Assembly: GCA_963693305.1 (NCBI GenBank)
Contig: OY855913.1
Span: 6,545,701 to 6,609,700 of the forward strand
DNA length: 64,000 nt
Direction: 5' to 3'
Source of the DNA: Meandrina meandrites
Lineage: Eukaryota; Cnidaria; Anthozoa; Scleractinia; Meandrinidae
Position 1 is the first letter of the stretch. The number at the start of each line of letters is the position of its first letter. This document shows, piece by piece, positions 37,383 to 50,198 of the stretch. A program made the translations under genes and the position numbers. The notes under the pieces were generated by a model. The model saw only the letters and a program-made list of their open reading frames with translations, ran no database searches and was not told where the DNA came from.

Positions 37383-39821
37383 TTAGCGCATGAAAAAGGC
37401 AGCAAATAGCATCAATAGGAACAGGCCAGCGGTCATGTTGATAGCACTTGCATCCGCTGTGATTGCGGGCTTTCCAGTGGTTCCATTAGTTGGAGGCTGA
37501 GTAGTAGGGGCCTCGAAACTAGCATTGACCTTTCGGTCCCCGAGCGGCTGTACTGGGCGGTAATTCTTGGAGATGGTTGCATTGTTGGCGCCCTTGAGCA
37601 TGCGCATAAGGTTAATCTGTAACAGAGAAGAGCCAAACCAGTTATTCTTACATTGCATCACGTGGTCATACATCTCGGGATAATCAAGATATCTTTTTAT
37701 AGGAAATTAACGCTTCATGAAATTAACGCGATTTTGGAAAATTCGTGTTAATTTAGGTCGCGTTAATTTTTGTGAGCGTTTATTTCCACGCCCTTAATTT
37801 AGTGGAGCGTTAATTTCCGCGCCATTAATTAAGTGGAGCATTAATTTGGATTATTTTTAGTATTGTTTTATAAGAGTGGAGATCCACCGGTGTCGTTGGT
37901 GCTGAAAAGAACTCTCGAAGTAGCGAGATTCGTTTGGGTTTTGGATATTGTTAACTTGTTAACAGTTAGCCTGCGTCGCAGACAGTCTAAACCGCCGGTA
38001 AAGTCGAGGATTTTGTGATGACACGTCCGGCTGAAGCGCAGGCTAGTTAACAGTGTGTTAGTGAAGTTACAATAAATTTGTTCCTGTTGTCTCTACAAGT
38101 TCCGTTTCTTCGTGTGGTCGCGTTATTTTCCTTCATTTTGAAATTTTAGCACCTCTTTCGCGTTAATTTCCTTTTTAATAATACGCATGCAAAAATTTCA
38201 GCAAGCTCATTGGCTGAGAGCACGTCAATTAATCCCAAACAGTGCAGAAAGTTGAAATTGAGTGCAAAAAGATGAAATTGAGTGCAGAAAGTTGAAATTA
38301 AATTGATTGACAGGAAAGTCGCTGAAGCGCGCCAAACAAAATGGCGGCCGCTGTCGGAGGGTTTGGAGAGAACAAAAACAGCAATTAATGCAAAGTTTGA
38401 CCGATTTAACGAAAATTATCAGTGTATAAACCAATGTACTAGCAACTGGACGTTTGTGCAGCACAAAAGAGGCTCCACGAAACTACTGAAAGCTACCAAT
38501 CGAGGATTTTCTTTCGCGACAGCTCGTAAAGAAGGAAGATTACAAGCCTGAATTGAAGTCGCACATTTCAGCTCATTCCCATGTAACTGAATGAGGATAA
38601 GAGCACCTGATAATGCATGAAAGGGAGCTTTAAAATTCCGTGGCAGTATCTGGATTTACAAAGCCTGACAACTCCGTAATGTTTTAACAACGATTCGGAA
38701 AGGTAAGCGACCGACCACGTCTTGTTTGTCATCCACTTGCAGAGAAATTTTTGTATGTGTATTATTAACAAGTAATCACATGATTTTTCTCGTGCAATTT
38801 GGGATAAATCAGCACTCGTAAATTTTTCAAAGACTACAAATTGCACTCGCCCTACGGGCTCGTGCAATTTGGTTAGCCTTTGAAAAATTTACTCGTGCTG
38901 ATTTATCCCAAATTGCACTCGAAATCATGTGATTACCTATACATATTGCAAAGTGATTTTTCGGTCACTTCGCGTTAATTTAAATCGCGGTTTTTTCCAA
39001 TACCTTAATTAACACGAGCGTTAATTTCCTATAATAAGGCAACCTCGTTCCCAGGCCCTCTCTCCTTTTCCTCCCTTGTCGTCGAGGAAGAGACGACAAG
39101 GGAGGAAAAGGAGAGAGGGCCTGGGAACGAGGTTGATAATAAGGTTATCACTTGACGCATTACACCTGACGACACGTGTCACGTGCCTCGATCGATCAGC
39201 AGAGACAAAAGTAAGACAACACGGTTTATAGAGCGTTTTCACTCACGTGACCAGCGGCTATATTGGTTTACCACCACAAAAGACGATTTTTGCATAAAAA
39301 GAGAGTTTAATTTCCCTAGGAATGGCTTGGTACACCAGTATGGCCGCCGTTTCTTTAATTTGGGACACCAACATGGCTTTCGTGACGTCATTTGAAAACG
39401 CCTTATTCAATTTTCAGTGTAGCGCTTTCAATACTTCGCCTTCCTTAGGTTTTAGGTTCAAGGTCTTAAGTTGTGATAAATTCAAATCAAATCTTCAAAT
39501 TGTTGATCATGTTGTTTAAATTATTTTCAAATAAATTGGATATAAATATCACTCATTTTAGGGTTAGGGCCTGATTACATGTGCTGGGCTGGCCCGGTTT
39601 GCCGAGATGAAAGATGGAAAATTTTCAGCCCGGTTATCTCGGCTAACCAGGGTGGCCCGGTTGTCATGTAATCACGAAGTTGATTTTTGTTGCTTTAACA
39701 GACGTGCCGAGGTCTCGGCAAACCAAGCAAGCCCGGCTCATGTAATCAGGCCCTTAACATTTCCTGTACGCCACCATTTTGTAATGCACCATCGAAACTA
39801 TGGGAAATGGCGCTATAAATA

Positions 39822-39882
<61 letters not shown>

Positions 39883-42800
39883 TTGGACCATGTGACGTCG
39901 CAAGGTTGTTTGTCCCGTAGCGAAAGGGGCAACCTTGTGACTTCACAAAATCCAAAATGGCGGTGCAAGGGAAGTTCAAGACTCAAAATGGCGGAGACTT
40001 GTATCAATTTTTTTCATTAACACTAAAATAGTTTTCACTGTTTTTAACAAATTATCTGTTAAGCAAATTTGTGCCATTATGCACTGGAGGATTCCAGCTT
40101 GACTCTGCAAACTGGTCACGTTTCATAACAAATTCAATGTTGTCTGCGGACAAATACTGTATCATTACATTTTCCGACACAAAAGTAACTTGCATACCTG
40201 ATACTCCGATATCTTGACGGCGTCGTTGAATACCGTCCAAGTGACGCTTTCCTGGCACTCAGGAGTGGTCAGAGAACCCGGGTAACGGAAGTACTTGGTA
40301 TGGTCGACCGGTAGTATCGGTTTGAACTTGAACGCTGTAATGCCACTTTTACTAGAGTCTGTGTGTACGGTGAGAAACAAACAGCATCATTTCAGTGCTA
40401 ATTAGTGAAAGGAAACGAAGAAGGCACAAGACATGTAAAACGCCAGTTTGACTTATTTATCTGCAGGTGTAAAGGTAGAATTTAAAACAGTTCACAATAT
40501 TCGAATTATTCATCGGATCATTCTGATAAAAATTGACTGTGGAACAGAGCGATTAGTTTCTAGCCGCCAGCTAAGCAGGCTAACACTTAGATGATTATCA
40601 ACTGGACGTTTCGAGCGGTAGCCCTTCGTCGGAACTCTAAAAAAACAAACTGATAAATTATGTAATGAGAACTTTGATTTTTATTAACAAAATCAGCATT
40701 TTACGTTATTAAAATAGTACAAAATGAAGACGATGGGTTGATTAAGCTGCACATTTAAACACTTCACTTAAACCCTTCTTTGCAAACCCTTTTCCTGTAA
40801 TGAATACTAAACTAAAGCGAAGTAAATTCTTGTCACAAGGGTGCCACGTGAAGCTCAATTCGCCGATTAAGACTGTGTGATGCAGTCGAACGCTACGGCT
40901 TTAATTTGTTTAGACCTTGTGACAAGAATTTATTATTAGCTTACTTAATTCCGTGTTCAAGAATGAATGCTCATAGTCATATCCTAAAGCGAAGTAAATT
41001 TTATTGTGTCCTGGATATAGACAAATCAGCACATACTTTTGTACTCGACATCTGTGGCATAGTCCAAAAAATTAAATGCTGGATTATTCCCGCCTTCAAC
41101 CTAAAACAAACAAACAAACAATGTGTATGATGATTTCGAAATATCCACCAATTACATGTTCCATTATAAATTTCTCATTATTATTATTATTATTATTATT
41201 GTTATTATTATTGTTATTTTAGGTGGAATAGATTGCAGGGTTGTCATCTCTTGAAGGGCTGTTGTCAAGTTAGTCCTCAAGCCGTCTCCGCTTTCAAAGC
41301 GGAGAGGCCCCGGGGACAAAGTTCTAGATTCGCAATGAATCACAATTAATCTTGTTCCCAGGTGTCTCTTCTCTTCCCGTCCTCTGTCGAAGAGAGACCT
41401 ATGGGAACGAAGTTGAATGAAAATGGCTCAAACGTTACATTAGTTTAGGTGTTACATTTTCGAACTTGCAACGAAACCAGAACGTTGAAGAGAGTGGCTT
41501 GATAAAATCAATAAACGGGACGCTGTCCATACCTTTATAAACACACCCAGAACCGCGAGACCGTCAGAATTGCCAAGTGCTACACTCAGGTTCGCATACT
41601 TGGTGTTGTAGCTCACGAAGTGCAGCTGTTAACGACAAAAAAAACGTTTTAAGGACGCAAATATACACAATAAAATTAAAAACATGGGCAGGAAGTTTTG
41701 AAAATTTCCCGAACAACATTTTTTTAACCACGTTCAGAAACCTGTGATTCCGTTACACGACTTCCGCCACGCCTTAGTGAGAATGAGCGCCTCTAGTCAC
41801 TGCTAAGATCGAACACTTGTAGTCAGTCTTTCGTCCTAGGGTCTGTCGAGTGTTTTTCCGTCCCCAGAAAATGCTGGTATGGACAAGAAGGGGCTTGGGG
41901 CGAGACGAAAACTGTACCGTCCCAATTCCCTTAAATTTGAACCCAGTTTACTGCCAAGACGTCGACTGATTACTAGTAAAAATAACAAGGGATATATATT
42001 GTCCTGATGCGTCACCTAATTCTTATAACTAATTAACAAAATTAATATAGCCAACAGAGAGGAGAATATGTTTTATGACCACTGCGGCACTATACGGCGT
42101 CTTTTGTGTGGTGTTTTGCTTTTTTTTCTGGTGTCCAGTCTCCGGGAAGCGAGTTATCTGATTTAATTTCACGCCCGTGTCCCACGAAGAAGGGAAAAGG
42201 CCTGAGAACGAGTTTGCTTCAATTGCCCTTCATCACTAACCTCAGCGGCGAATTGCCCACCGTCCAATAAGTGCTCCGATCCTTTGGTGTTTTCCGACGC
42301 CCAGTGCAAGTGAAACTGAACCGTGGTGTAAACATCATTGAGGCCTCCTCCGCTTACGTTGTAGACTTTCTCAGGGAATTCAACCACAAGGGCGTGGCCG
42401 TTGTTTTTAACGGTAAAAGTGGTGCCAGACGGTTCGTTGTCGTAATTCGTGAGAGTGAACGGACCCAAGTTCTTGTCATAGGTTGCGTCAGTACTTTTAA
42501 TGTCGATTGGTGATTGTTGCTTTCCCGTTTGGCAGACACCACTCCAATTGCCTGGGCCTGTAATGAAGAATACATCAGCAAATAAGTGAGCGAATGAGAA
42601 GTAAACCACATGCTTCCTTGCTTATACCTAGTTAATAATAGTTATTGTTCCCCTCCCCCCTAAATGGAATGCTGGAGTAACCTGTGTATCACAGGGTACT
42701 CTCCCTCTTCCCGGGAGGGGGGGGGGGGGGGGGTAAATTTTGCAGGTTTTATATCAGAAGACGTTTTGCGTTTCAAACATTTTTTGACTCTAATTTGAAA

Positions 42801-44319
42801 ATGAAATAACGTCTGAAATCTTTTTAAGTACAAACAAAAATATAGGCTCGATTTCCAGCCGTATATATTTTGTGAGCCTGCGTTCCTTCCCCACACTTGG
42901 GCAATGCCAACCGGACTCTCAAAACGGCTGGAAATTGAGTTTAACAAAAATATCGGTGGTAAACCCCTATTCAAGTAACGTCTACAGTCTCGGAGTATAC
43001 CTTTACCACATAAGAATATATAAGGCCATATGGGCTTATTTTCGCGTGGGGGGGGGGGGGGGGGGAATTCTCAAAGGGTTTTGGTTATGAGATTTGAAGG
43101 GTTATTTTTGGAAGGGCCTGTTTTCAGCTGGAGGAGCTTATAATCTGAGTTTTCTGGTATTAGAGTTGGTTATTCGTGTAAAGTGCGGTTTAGAAATGGC
43201 CCGGATCGGAAAGTTTACGGCGATTAGCACCATATGCAAGGTTCCTCAGGATTGGCAAACAAAACAATACGCAAACAATAGAAACCACGCCACAAGCCCT
43301 AATAACAATAACAGTGCAGGCCAAGAAGAACTCATAGTAATATTCGGTCAGGGGTAATGTACCGTTACGTTCCATAAGGAAAACCGTTTGGGCAATTAAT
43401 AAAAAACCTTACCATTTGGGCTTCCGGCATTATAGTTCCAATCTGCATGATCTGCAAACAGAAAAAAAGTAACAATGAAAATAAGACAAACAGTGTAATG
43501 CTGGGAACCGTTGAATGCCAGCGATCATTAATATTTCTATGGGACTCGAGGTTGGGAAGGGAGGGGGGGGGGGGGGGGTGGGGGTTGACAACTAGTACAT
43601 TTCACTGGTAAGCAACAAAAACTTGTTCTCTAACTGGCCTCGATTTTTTCTAAGATCTGATTGGCCAGTAAAGCAAAGAAAAAACCAAAGCCAGAGCAAT
43701 CTCGTCCCCAGAGCCCGGCGGAACGGGAAACGACCGCTGGACTCTAGGGACGAGATTGAAGACAGAGGGAAACGAGTATTCTGCGTAAGCCTGCCATTCG
43801 TGGTGCTGACCAAAAGGATCGCAGTCTCTAAGGACGAGAATGGTGAGACTTAAATTTTTTTTATTAAATTGGTTGCAGTAATTCCATCACGGTCTCCAGA
43901 CTCTTTTGCGAGTCAAAATCGATGTGGCACGATATATACTAACTATTTAGATGTATTCCAGAGCAATTCTCTGATTGACAACTGATATATTAGGTCGTGC
44001 TAAACTTCAAAACTTCACACTAAAATTGTTGGTGAAATGCTATCTTTATAATACATAACAGGCAGTGTAGTTCTAAGGGCCTCCGAGCAATCCGCCATGA
44101 AGATTTATTAAGATAATTATCGCAATCTGGTTCACGTTTACCCAGTTTGAGCACATTTTGTACTGATTGCATATCTTTTCAAAAGGTCAACTTTACTGTT
44201 AGTGTAAGGCAGAACAACTTGCGTGACCTTTACAAAAGGGAAATGTTGTACTTACCGTCGCCGAAAGCAACTGGTGTCCCAATGATACACAAGACAACGA
44301 CAACAAGGAAATGCTGCAT
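37383..44319 (-). CDS. Secreted alpha-carbonic anhydrase, probably GPI-anchored; complete, 7 exons
   Basis: Coding exons (minus): 44319-44256, 43451-43413, 42557-42241, 41625-41533, 41100-41037, 40358-40198, 37616-37383 (TAA). All are GT..AG and in phase; 323 residues. It hydrates CO2 to bicarbonate. Residues 1-20 form a signal peptide ([19 protein letters not shown]). The fold signatures are QSPIDI, the proton-shuttle NNGHA (H89), QFHLHW (zinc ligands H117, H119), ELHFVSYN (third ligand H142) and [10 protein letters not shown]. After [11 protein letters not shown] the protein has a Thr/Pro/Asn linker and a C-terminal hydrophobic stretch (about 307-322) ending FFMR, as in GPI-anchored forms. 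Extracellular CAs of this type serve carbon supply or skeleton formation in corals; that role here is inference. Its introns hold many palindromic MITEs. A related signal-peptide exon lies 13.4 kb upstream. Confidence 0.95.
37967..38045. mobile_element. TAGCCTGCG palindromic MITE with 9-bp target duplication
   Basis: Ends TAGCCTGCG / CGCAGGCTA. Flanked by GTTAACAGT on both sides (37,958-37,966 and 38,046-38,054). In the last CA intron. Confidence 0.8.
38772..38937. mobile_element. 166-bp hairpin element, GTAATCACATGA ends
   Basis: The left arm contains GTAATCACATGATTT and CGTGCAATTTGGGATAAATC. The right arm is the near-complete reverse complement ending AAATCATGTGATTAC. The loop contains GCCCTACGGGC. 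In the last CA intron. Confidence 0.75.
39040..39135. mobile_element. CAACCTCGTTCCCAGG palindromic MITE, perfect arms, 9-bp duplication
   Basis: A 96-bp, essentially perfect palindrome (CAACCTCGTTCCCAGGCCC at the left, its complement at the right). Flanked by ATAATAAGG at 39,031-39,039 and 39,136-39,144. In the last CA intron. Confidence 0.9.
39822..39883. repeat. (ATT)n microsatellite
   Basis: About 20 ATT units in the last CA intron. A shorter interrupted run lies at 41,177-41,220. Confidence 0.97.
40605..40633 (-). other. CCGACGA...CGAAACGTC motif, possible hammerhead relic
   Basis: On the minus strand: CCGACGA, GGGC-TACC-GCTC (a 4-bp stem with one wobble), then GAAACGTCC. Same arrangement as 23,162-23,189. 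Confidence 0.3.
41177..41220. repeat. (ATT)n microsatellite, interrupted by GTT
   Basis: Trinucleotide run between CA exons at 41,037-41,100 and 41,533-41,625. Confidence 0.9.
41350..41415. mobile_element. CAACCTCGTTCCCAGG MITE family, degenerate copy
   Basis: ATCTTGTTCCCAGGTGTCTC at the left and GGGAACGAAGTTGA at the right. The loop is CTTCCCGTCCTCTGTCGAAG. Arms have several mismatches and no clear duplication is seen. Confidence 0.6.
42715..42734. repeat. Poly-G tract
   Basis: Uninterrupted G run in a CA intron. Similar G runs lie at 43,049-43,065 and 43,561-43,578, all in the same gene and all G-rich on the plus strand. Confidence 0.9.
43697..43758. mobile_element. CAATCTCGTCCCCAG palindromic MITE with near-exact 9-bp duplication
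   Basis: Ends CAATCTCGTCCC / GGGACGAGATTG. Flanked by AAGCCAGAG (43,688-43,696) and AAGACAGAG (43,759-43,767). In CA intron 1. Confidence 0.75.
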
Positions 44320-46098
44320 GATTTTTCTTCACCTAAAAATGATCAAAGTGTAAAGCTGAGAGGTTTTCTAAATGAACACGAAATGGAAATTAGTGATGTA
44401 AAAATGTACCGACAGCTGCCATGTGAATGTTCAAAACTATTTGTACAGCCATGTTCGTTTTACCACATTTGATGCAGAGGCGGGATTAATAACTTACACT
44501 CTATTGCTTCAAAGATCTTTTGAAAACTTGTAGCTGTAGAATAATATAACATCCAAGAGCTCGCGCTATACTGTAGGTAACGGTCGAGAAAACGTCATCG
44601 ACACGCGATTTGCCTGCCACGAAATTAATACTCGGAAAGAACAATAAACGTAATGTTTACTTTTAGCTGAGTAGCCTTTTGTACCCTACTTTGTCATTTT
44701 CCATCGTGTTGCATTTAATGCACAGTAAGAGGCTTATGAAGATCCTTTGAGAATGTTTATATTCTAAACTGCTGGCGTAGCAGGAAGTGATTTAAAAGTG
44801 CTTTTTAGAAGGTATCACAGATGAAATAGCCTCTGATCTCTGCGATCTGAGTTAAGAGTACGAGAGCCTGGCTTCCGGTAAGGAGGAGGTGGGGTAAAAT
44901 TATCATTCGTTGCAGTGTTTTTTGTTTCAGAGGAGAAAATGCCTGCAAGAGATAAAAAAAATTCCGCTCATAGACCACTGCCGTAAACGACCTAAAATGG
45001 CTACGTTCCTCTAAATTCTACCAACAAAATTTAATTTTGTATGTTGATTTAGTTGAATAAATATTTATCTAAAGGTAGTCACACATCAAAGCAGCGTTTG
45101 ATCGATTTGAAACAATTAAACTCCAAACGAATGGAATCAATTCTTGGTTTTCACGTGACGTTACCAAAATTCTAAAATCCAGAATCGCAACACCCCTGCG
45201 TTTTTATCCTTCAATGGCTATTAGACGTCCTTAATATATATCTTGTTAAGGTTTTTAGCTCGATAGCATCCTCCATCTTTAGATAGAGCATTTTGAATTT
45301 TGGAGTTTCATGCCAAACGACATCAAAATGGCCGCCAGAAGGCTGTCACGTATGCTTAAAAGAAGCCTCATCCTGCGAGTTTTAACAATCTGAACAGTTG
45401 AGGTTTTGCGAGAGGTTCATGAAGGTGCAATGACGGCTTTTTATAGTAGAACTGAATTCCAGATGCTTTCATTGATTTCCGGCCGCCATGTTGGTTCTCA
45501 TCTGCATACATAATCTGCATGGGCTCTATAAATTTGTGTGGAACATTTTGACGGATAGCTCGAGTACGGAATACCGAACAAACCCGAGATTTGGACAAGC
45601 GGAATATCCAGTAATTTTCTACAACCGGTAATATTCTTGATTTTTTTGATTTAATAGTTTTGGATTTACTTTTCTGCGGTGTGACAGTGAAAACCAGCAA
45701 TAGAAATTTGTATTGGCGTAAGATCCGGCATAAGACTATGAGAAAGCTAGAAGTTAGGCTAGTTACCCTACAGATTTCTAGCCGTTTTGGGATCCGGCTG
45801 GAAATCGAGCCTAGCTACGAGTTATCCATCATTTTTCTCAGGGTTAGTCACTCTCCCGAGGGGAGACTCTCCCTATATTTAGGGGCCTATACGGGGAGGC
45901 TTCGAGGGTGCCTTTTTCAGGATGTAGGCATTTCAAGAGTTCGAGAAAAAATGAGCGGAAAAAAACTGTCATTGAAGTACTTAAAAAGGCTTTTTTTAAA
46001 CATCTCGAACAGTCAAACTTAACGGTCGATCCATCTAAAAATCAAGGAAAGAGTTGCGACATCCCTATACTGTGACGAAGAGACAACACGAGCTCGAA

Positions 46099-46421
46099 CA
46101 ACCTCGTTCCCAGGCCCTCTCTCCTTTCAGTTTTCTATTCTTCGTAGATGCCAAATATAATGTAGCATTCTTCATCAAATAGCAAATGCGACTTCGAACC
46201 CCAATAAAGCGGGTAGCTTTACTTTGCTTGCCCGCGTCGAGGATTTGAAATAAACAACATTTGTCACTGCGACAATCAATTGCAAAACATTCTGCTACCC
46301 CTCCCTTAATACAGAAATTGAAAGGCACCCAGATTTTTGGTGCCACGTGACCAGCCTCATCCAGGGTCTCTCTCCTCGACGGCAAGGGAGGAAAAGGTGA
46401 GAGGGCCTGGGAACGTGGTTG
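46099..46421. mobile_element. CAACCTCGTTCCCAGG family, long copy with 235-bp unrelated middle
   Basis: The left end CAACCTCGTTCCCAGGCCC (46,099) is complementary to the right end GGGCCTGGGAACGTGGTTG (46,421). Interior TCTCTCCT..GGAGGAAAAGGTGAGAG also belongs to the family. The middle (46,128-46,360) does not, so this is either an insertion or a longer ancestral form. Flanks both contain AGCTCGA. Confidence 0.65.
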
Positions 46422-47102
46422 AAGCTCGAGGTGGCCTGGAGCAAGCCAACCTCGTTTCCGTGAACTTCCAATATTCTAAGACTGTTTTGTTAATACAACT
46501 AACATTATAGTGTTTTATTGCCCCAAAGCAGACATTATAATTTGTCGACGGTGTACTTATGTGGGAGTAATGCATATTATTAATAACGCAGTTACTTGTT
46601 CGAGAGTCAGCGAATCGCCGGAGCAAGACGCTCAAGAGACTAATTAAATTAATTGCGGTTTGCAGTTGGAGACACGGAGTCTAAAACAGTATTAAATTTA
46701 AGAAGTCTCCTTGTCACAAACTCTTAAAACAAGAGGCCACAACACACTCTGAAGAAGATTCCTTGCCATTTTTATGACTCTTTGTAAACACAGTTTTAAC
46801 ATCACAATGAGAACATTATTCTTCATGCAAATTCTACTACGGTCAGCGAAACTAGCCCGTCCTAAACGAACGCTCGAATAACAGTTTAGTGTTGGGTCTT
46901 TTGCTGGCGGCGTGTGTGTTGTAAGAAGGCGAGCGTTTCAAATCCGGGGTTAATTCACAACTCGCTGATTCCGCCTCCTACAAATCTAAAATCTTCGAAT
47001 GAAATCGCTCGCTTGCAACTGTGTCAGATTACTTCCCCTTTATAAACTGCAATTTCATTGGTTCTGATAGTACCTCAAACCTGATTGGTGTGACATACTC
47101 CA

Positions 47103-47132
47103 CTGACTGACTGACTGACTGACTGACTGACT
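47103..47132. repeat. (GACT)n microsatellite
   Basis: About 7.5 tetranucleotide units. Confidence 0.95.
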
Positions 47133-47438
47133 ACACGGTCCATCGCGCCGACTAAAGAGTTATTTTTGGGAAATAATAACTCAATTATAACATGTACATT
47201 TCACGTGTCTTCATTGTCTCAACGAAGGTTTTTGAAGGTTCGGTAAAGAGATGTAAATTAGATTTCTTGCCACGTTGGCAGTATGAGCTAAATTTAGAAA
47301 GTACTGGTTGTCAGTAGTTTTACTTAAGATCATGTGACTACGGCTAGTACTTTTACTGGACTATTGCATCATAGTAAAATCACGAACTACAGTAGTTTTA
47401 CTGGGTTAACAATTCAAAACAAGGCGATTTTTCCCTAA

Positions 47439-47663
47439 CAATATATTAATTATTTCAATTCTATTAATCGTATTAATAAAAAAGTTTTAGGTTGCAAGCT
47501 GCTCTTAGATAGCGCTAAAGGTTATTATTCAAGTCGTTTAGGATTAAATATGTATACTTTAGCAATTGATTTTTATACAATGGTATTTGAACTATATTAT
47601 CCAGTTGAAATTGATAAGAATAGTATTGATATTGATGTTGTCATCAATCAATACTGTAAATAA
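47439..47663 (+). pseudogene. AT-rich coding-like fragment, 74 codons, unknown
   Basis: Open frame from just after a TAA (47,436) to TAA 47,661, without an initiating ATG near its start. The protein reads like real coding sequence, rich in Ile/Asn/Tyr/Lys with an LGLNMYTLAIDFYTMVFELY segment. Composition is much more AT-rich than the neighbouring exons. I recognise no family. It may be a decayed piece of a mobile or viral-like element, or chance. Confidence 0.3.
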
Positions 47664-47900
47664 AGTAACTACACGAGTTTATAACACAAATACCAGCAGC
47701 ATAATCAGAATTATTTATATGTCGATCTTGTTTTACAAATGAAGACAGGTCATTCTTATGTTCCCAAACTACAAACAAATGTCGTTATTTATCAGTGGCA
47801 TAAAAAGCTATCAAAGTAATGTTAATCCAAGTGTTTATGATCGATAGCTTAAATGTATTACCTTATTTACAAAAGACCACAAAACCATAAGAAAAGGTGT

Positions 47901-48215
47901 TTATTTTGATAACCCGATAGGATGATAACTGATAAATAATGTGAAGTCACTGTTTTGATCTAATATGTTATCAAGTTGAATATCAGACTCATTGATTTTA
48001 ATTCCCTCTTTTACATCATAATAAATCAAAGAAATGGTATTTTTTAGCATCAATTTACCCCCAATTAACTTGATAGTAGATCCATATCGAATTAATTCGG
48101 ATCTAGTAAATCGATATAATATTTTTAAAAATACTTGTACTACTATACCGCTGTTTCGTGACGGTAGTCGTCGTCGAGGAGAGCTAGTCGCAAAAATTCG
48201 CAAGAAAAGCTTCAA
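47901..48215 (-). pseudogene. AT-rich coding-like fragment, 104 codons, unknown
   Basis: Minus-strand frame from ATG 48,215. The first 25 residues are Arg/Ser-rich and may be flank. The remainder (TRSELIRYGSTIKL, then an Ile/Asp/Asn-rich part ending FISYHPIGLSK) resembles ordinary soluble protein. Same AT-rich composition as the 47.44-47.66 kb fragment, facing it tail to tail. No family recognised. Confidence 0.3.
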
Positions 48216-48684
48216 ATGCTTGCGTGTCTAAGTGCAAACCAAGCGTTTCAGACTGCTTGCTGTGAAGTCTACCTTAGATTATAAAAGATCACATTCATGG
48301 CACGCACAAATCACGCACCGAATGCCACATGTTAGTTAGTTCACTATATTACGTGTCACCCTCGTTAAATAAAGTTTGATTGATTGATTGATTGATGCAC
48401 ACCTTATGTCAGCACACAATGCCTTCAAACATAACGCCGCGGAAGACAAAGGCGAACATTCTTTAAGATACGCGTGGACACGCGCCCCTGCGCGAACAAC
48501 ACCTAACAAGAAATGTAATATAGTTTTTTTCTTTTTGGAGTTTAACATCACCGAACTCTTAAAGCTTGACTATGTAGGTTGCAAAGTGTATTTTTATTAA
48601 AACTTTCTAGTCCAACGGGAACAGATGTCAGTCTATCGTACAGCCAACCCTGCTGGGCACCCAGTGGCGTTTTTCTTTTTAATA

Positions 48685-48872
48685 CAGTCGAATCATGATT
48701 TTTATCGCGAACCTTCAATTTCTTGAACCTCCGATAACTCGATCGAAACCAATAGTTGTTTCCTTTGCATTTCCTTCTCTCTGTTGAACACTGCAATTTT
48801 ACCCTCCGATTTCTCTAACTCGACAGTTTTTCGAGTCAATTTTGGTTCTCCTTCGAAGGTTACCAGATACAC
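48685..48872. mobile_element. Pogo/Tigger-like MITE remnant
   Basis: Starts ACAGTCGAATCATGATTTTTATCGCGAACC and ends near GGTTACCAGATACACTGT. The repeated CGA/ATTTCT..AACTCGA pattern is like that at 24,220-24,450. Confidence 0.4.
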
Positions 48873-50198
48873 TGTTCTTTTATAACAACCTTTTTTTATA
48901 AGATCTTATAAGACGTCGAGGCTGAGATTTACTGAAATTCCAAGAACATGCTAAAAACATACCCCAGGCTGAGAGTCGGAGAACCTCTTTATTTTGCCCA
49001 TTTGTTGAAGTTTCTTGTCAAATGTGCAGTATAAATAAATGTAAAACTGTGGTCTAACAGTACAATGAACTCCTTATATTAACCTGATGTTGTTTCCTTA
49101 TTGCATAAATTATACACTATGTAGGACATCGCAGTTTTAGCCCAACTTAGACTTATATCACGTAACTAAAGAACGTCTTAAGAACGTTTTCAGTCTCAAA
49201 TCGTAAAAAAATGAGAACGCTCAGCCTCGGCCCCAAAACTAGACGTTCTTAGATAACAAAGAATGTATTTCATAACCGCGCGACTGCTCTGTTGTTCTCT
49301 AATCACTCTGCAGTGAAACGAGAACAAATCATTTTCACACTAAATATCATAAACGCAGACAAGAATCAGCTCTAGGCATCTCGTTGATTGATAGCTAGAC
49401 TATAAGTACACGGGCAATGTTACAAGAACAATTGTTCAACAAATAACGAGGAAAATTGCCAACTATCCAAAAAATTAAAGCTATCCCTAATATAATTAAC
49501 ATTTCACACTAACGGACAAACGCAATGAAACTGTCCCAGCTTATCAAATGCTACTTAGCATAATTAAATTAACTGTTGCTGGGCGCTTCGCTTGCGGACA
49601 ACAGAAGCCTACATGTCTAAGTATAATGTATTGAAAGAAACAATAACGAGATTAAAGAAAATTTACAGAAAACGAAGCGAGAGATGCCGTCGAGTGACCT
49701 TGAACCTGCGAAAACCACCTTATATACCTGATAACAAATAGTATACATTTTTACGGTCTGGAGGCTAGGGAATCGATTTGTATCTCAACGAAAATTTGGC
49801 TCCGTAGTTTATTGGGTGTATAATCCACGCTGATGTTGCTTGCCTGTGGATGAAGTCAATGAAGCGCGCGCGCGGCATACTTGATGTATTATGATTATGA
49901 TGTTTTAATCATCTCTGACCTCGACCCGGCTCTGCGGTTTCCATTAAACAATCTATTTATCATCACTTATGTCCAGTCAATCATGTCGTACTGGGCTTTT
50001 AGACATTTTGATAAACTTCATATTTGATATAATTTTGAGTGTTTTGGTGGGATGTCATTAATTCATTGAGGAACATGAATCTCATTTCCGTACATTTCTG
50101 GACAATCTGCGCACTTGTGAAGCAAGAGTTTGAAGGTATACACGGAAAAATACATATTGAAAAGTGATACATAAAAAATGTTGATTTGAACAGTGCGC

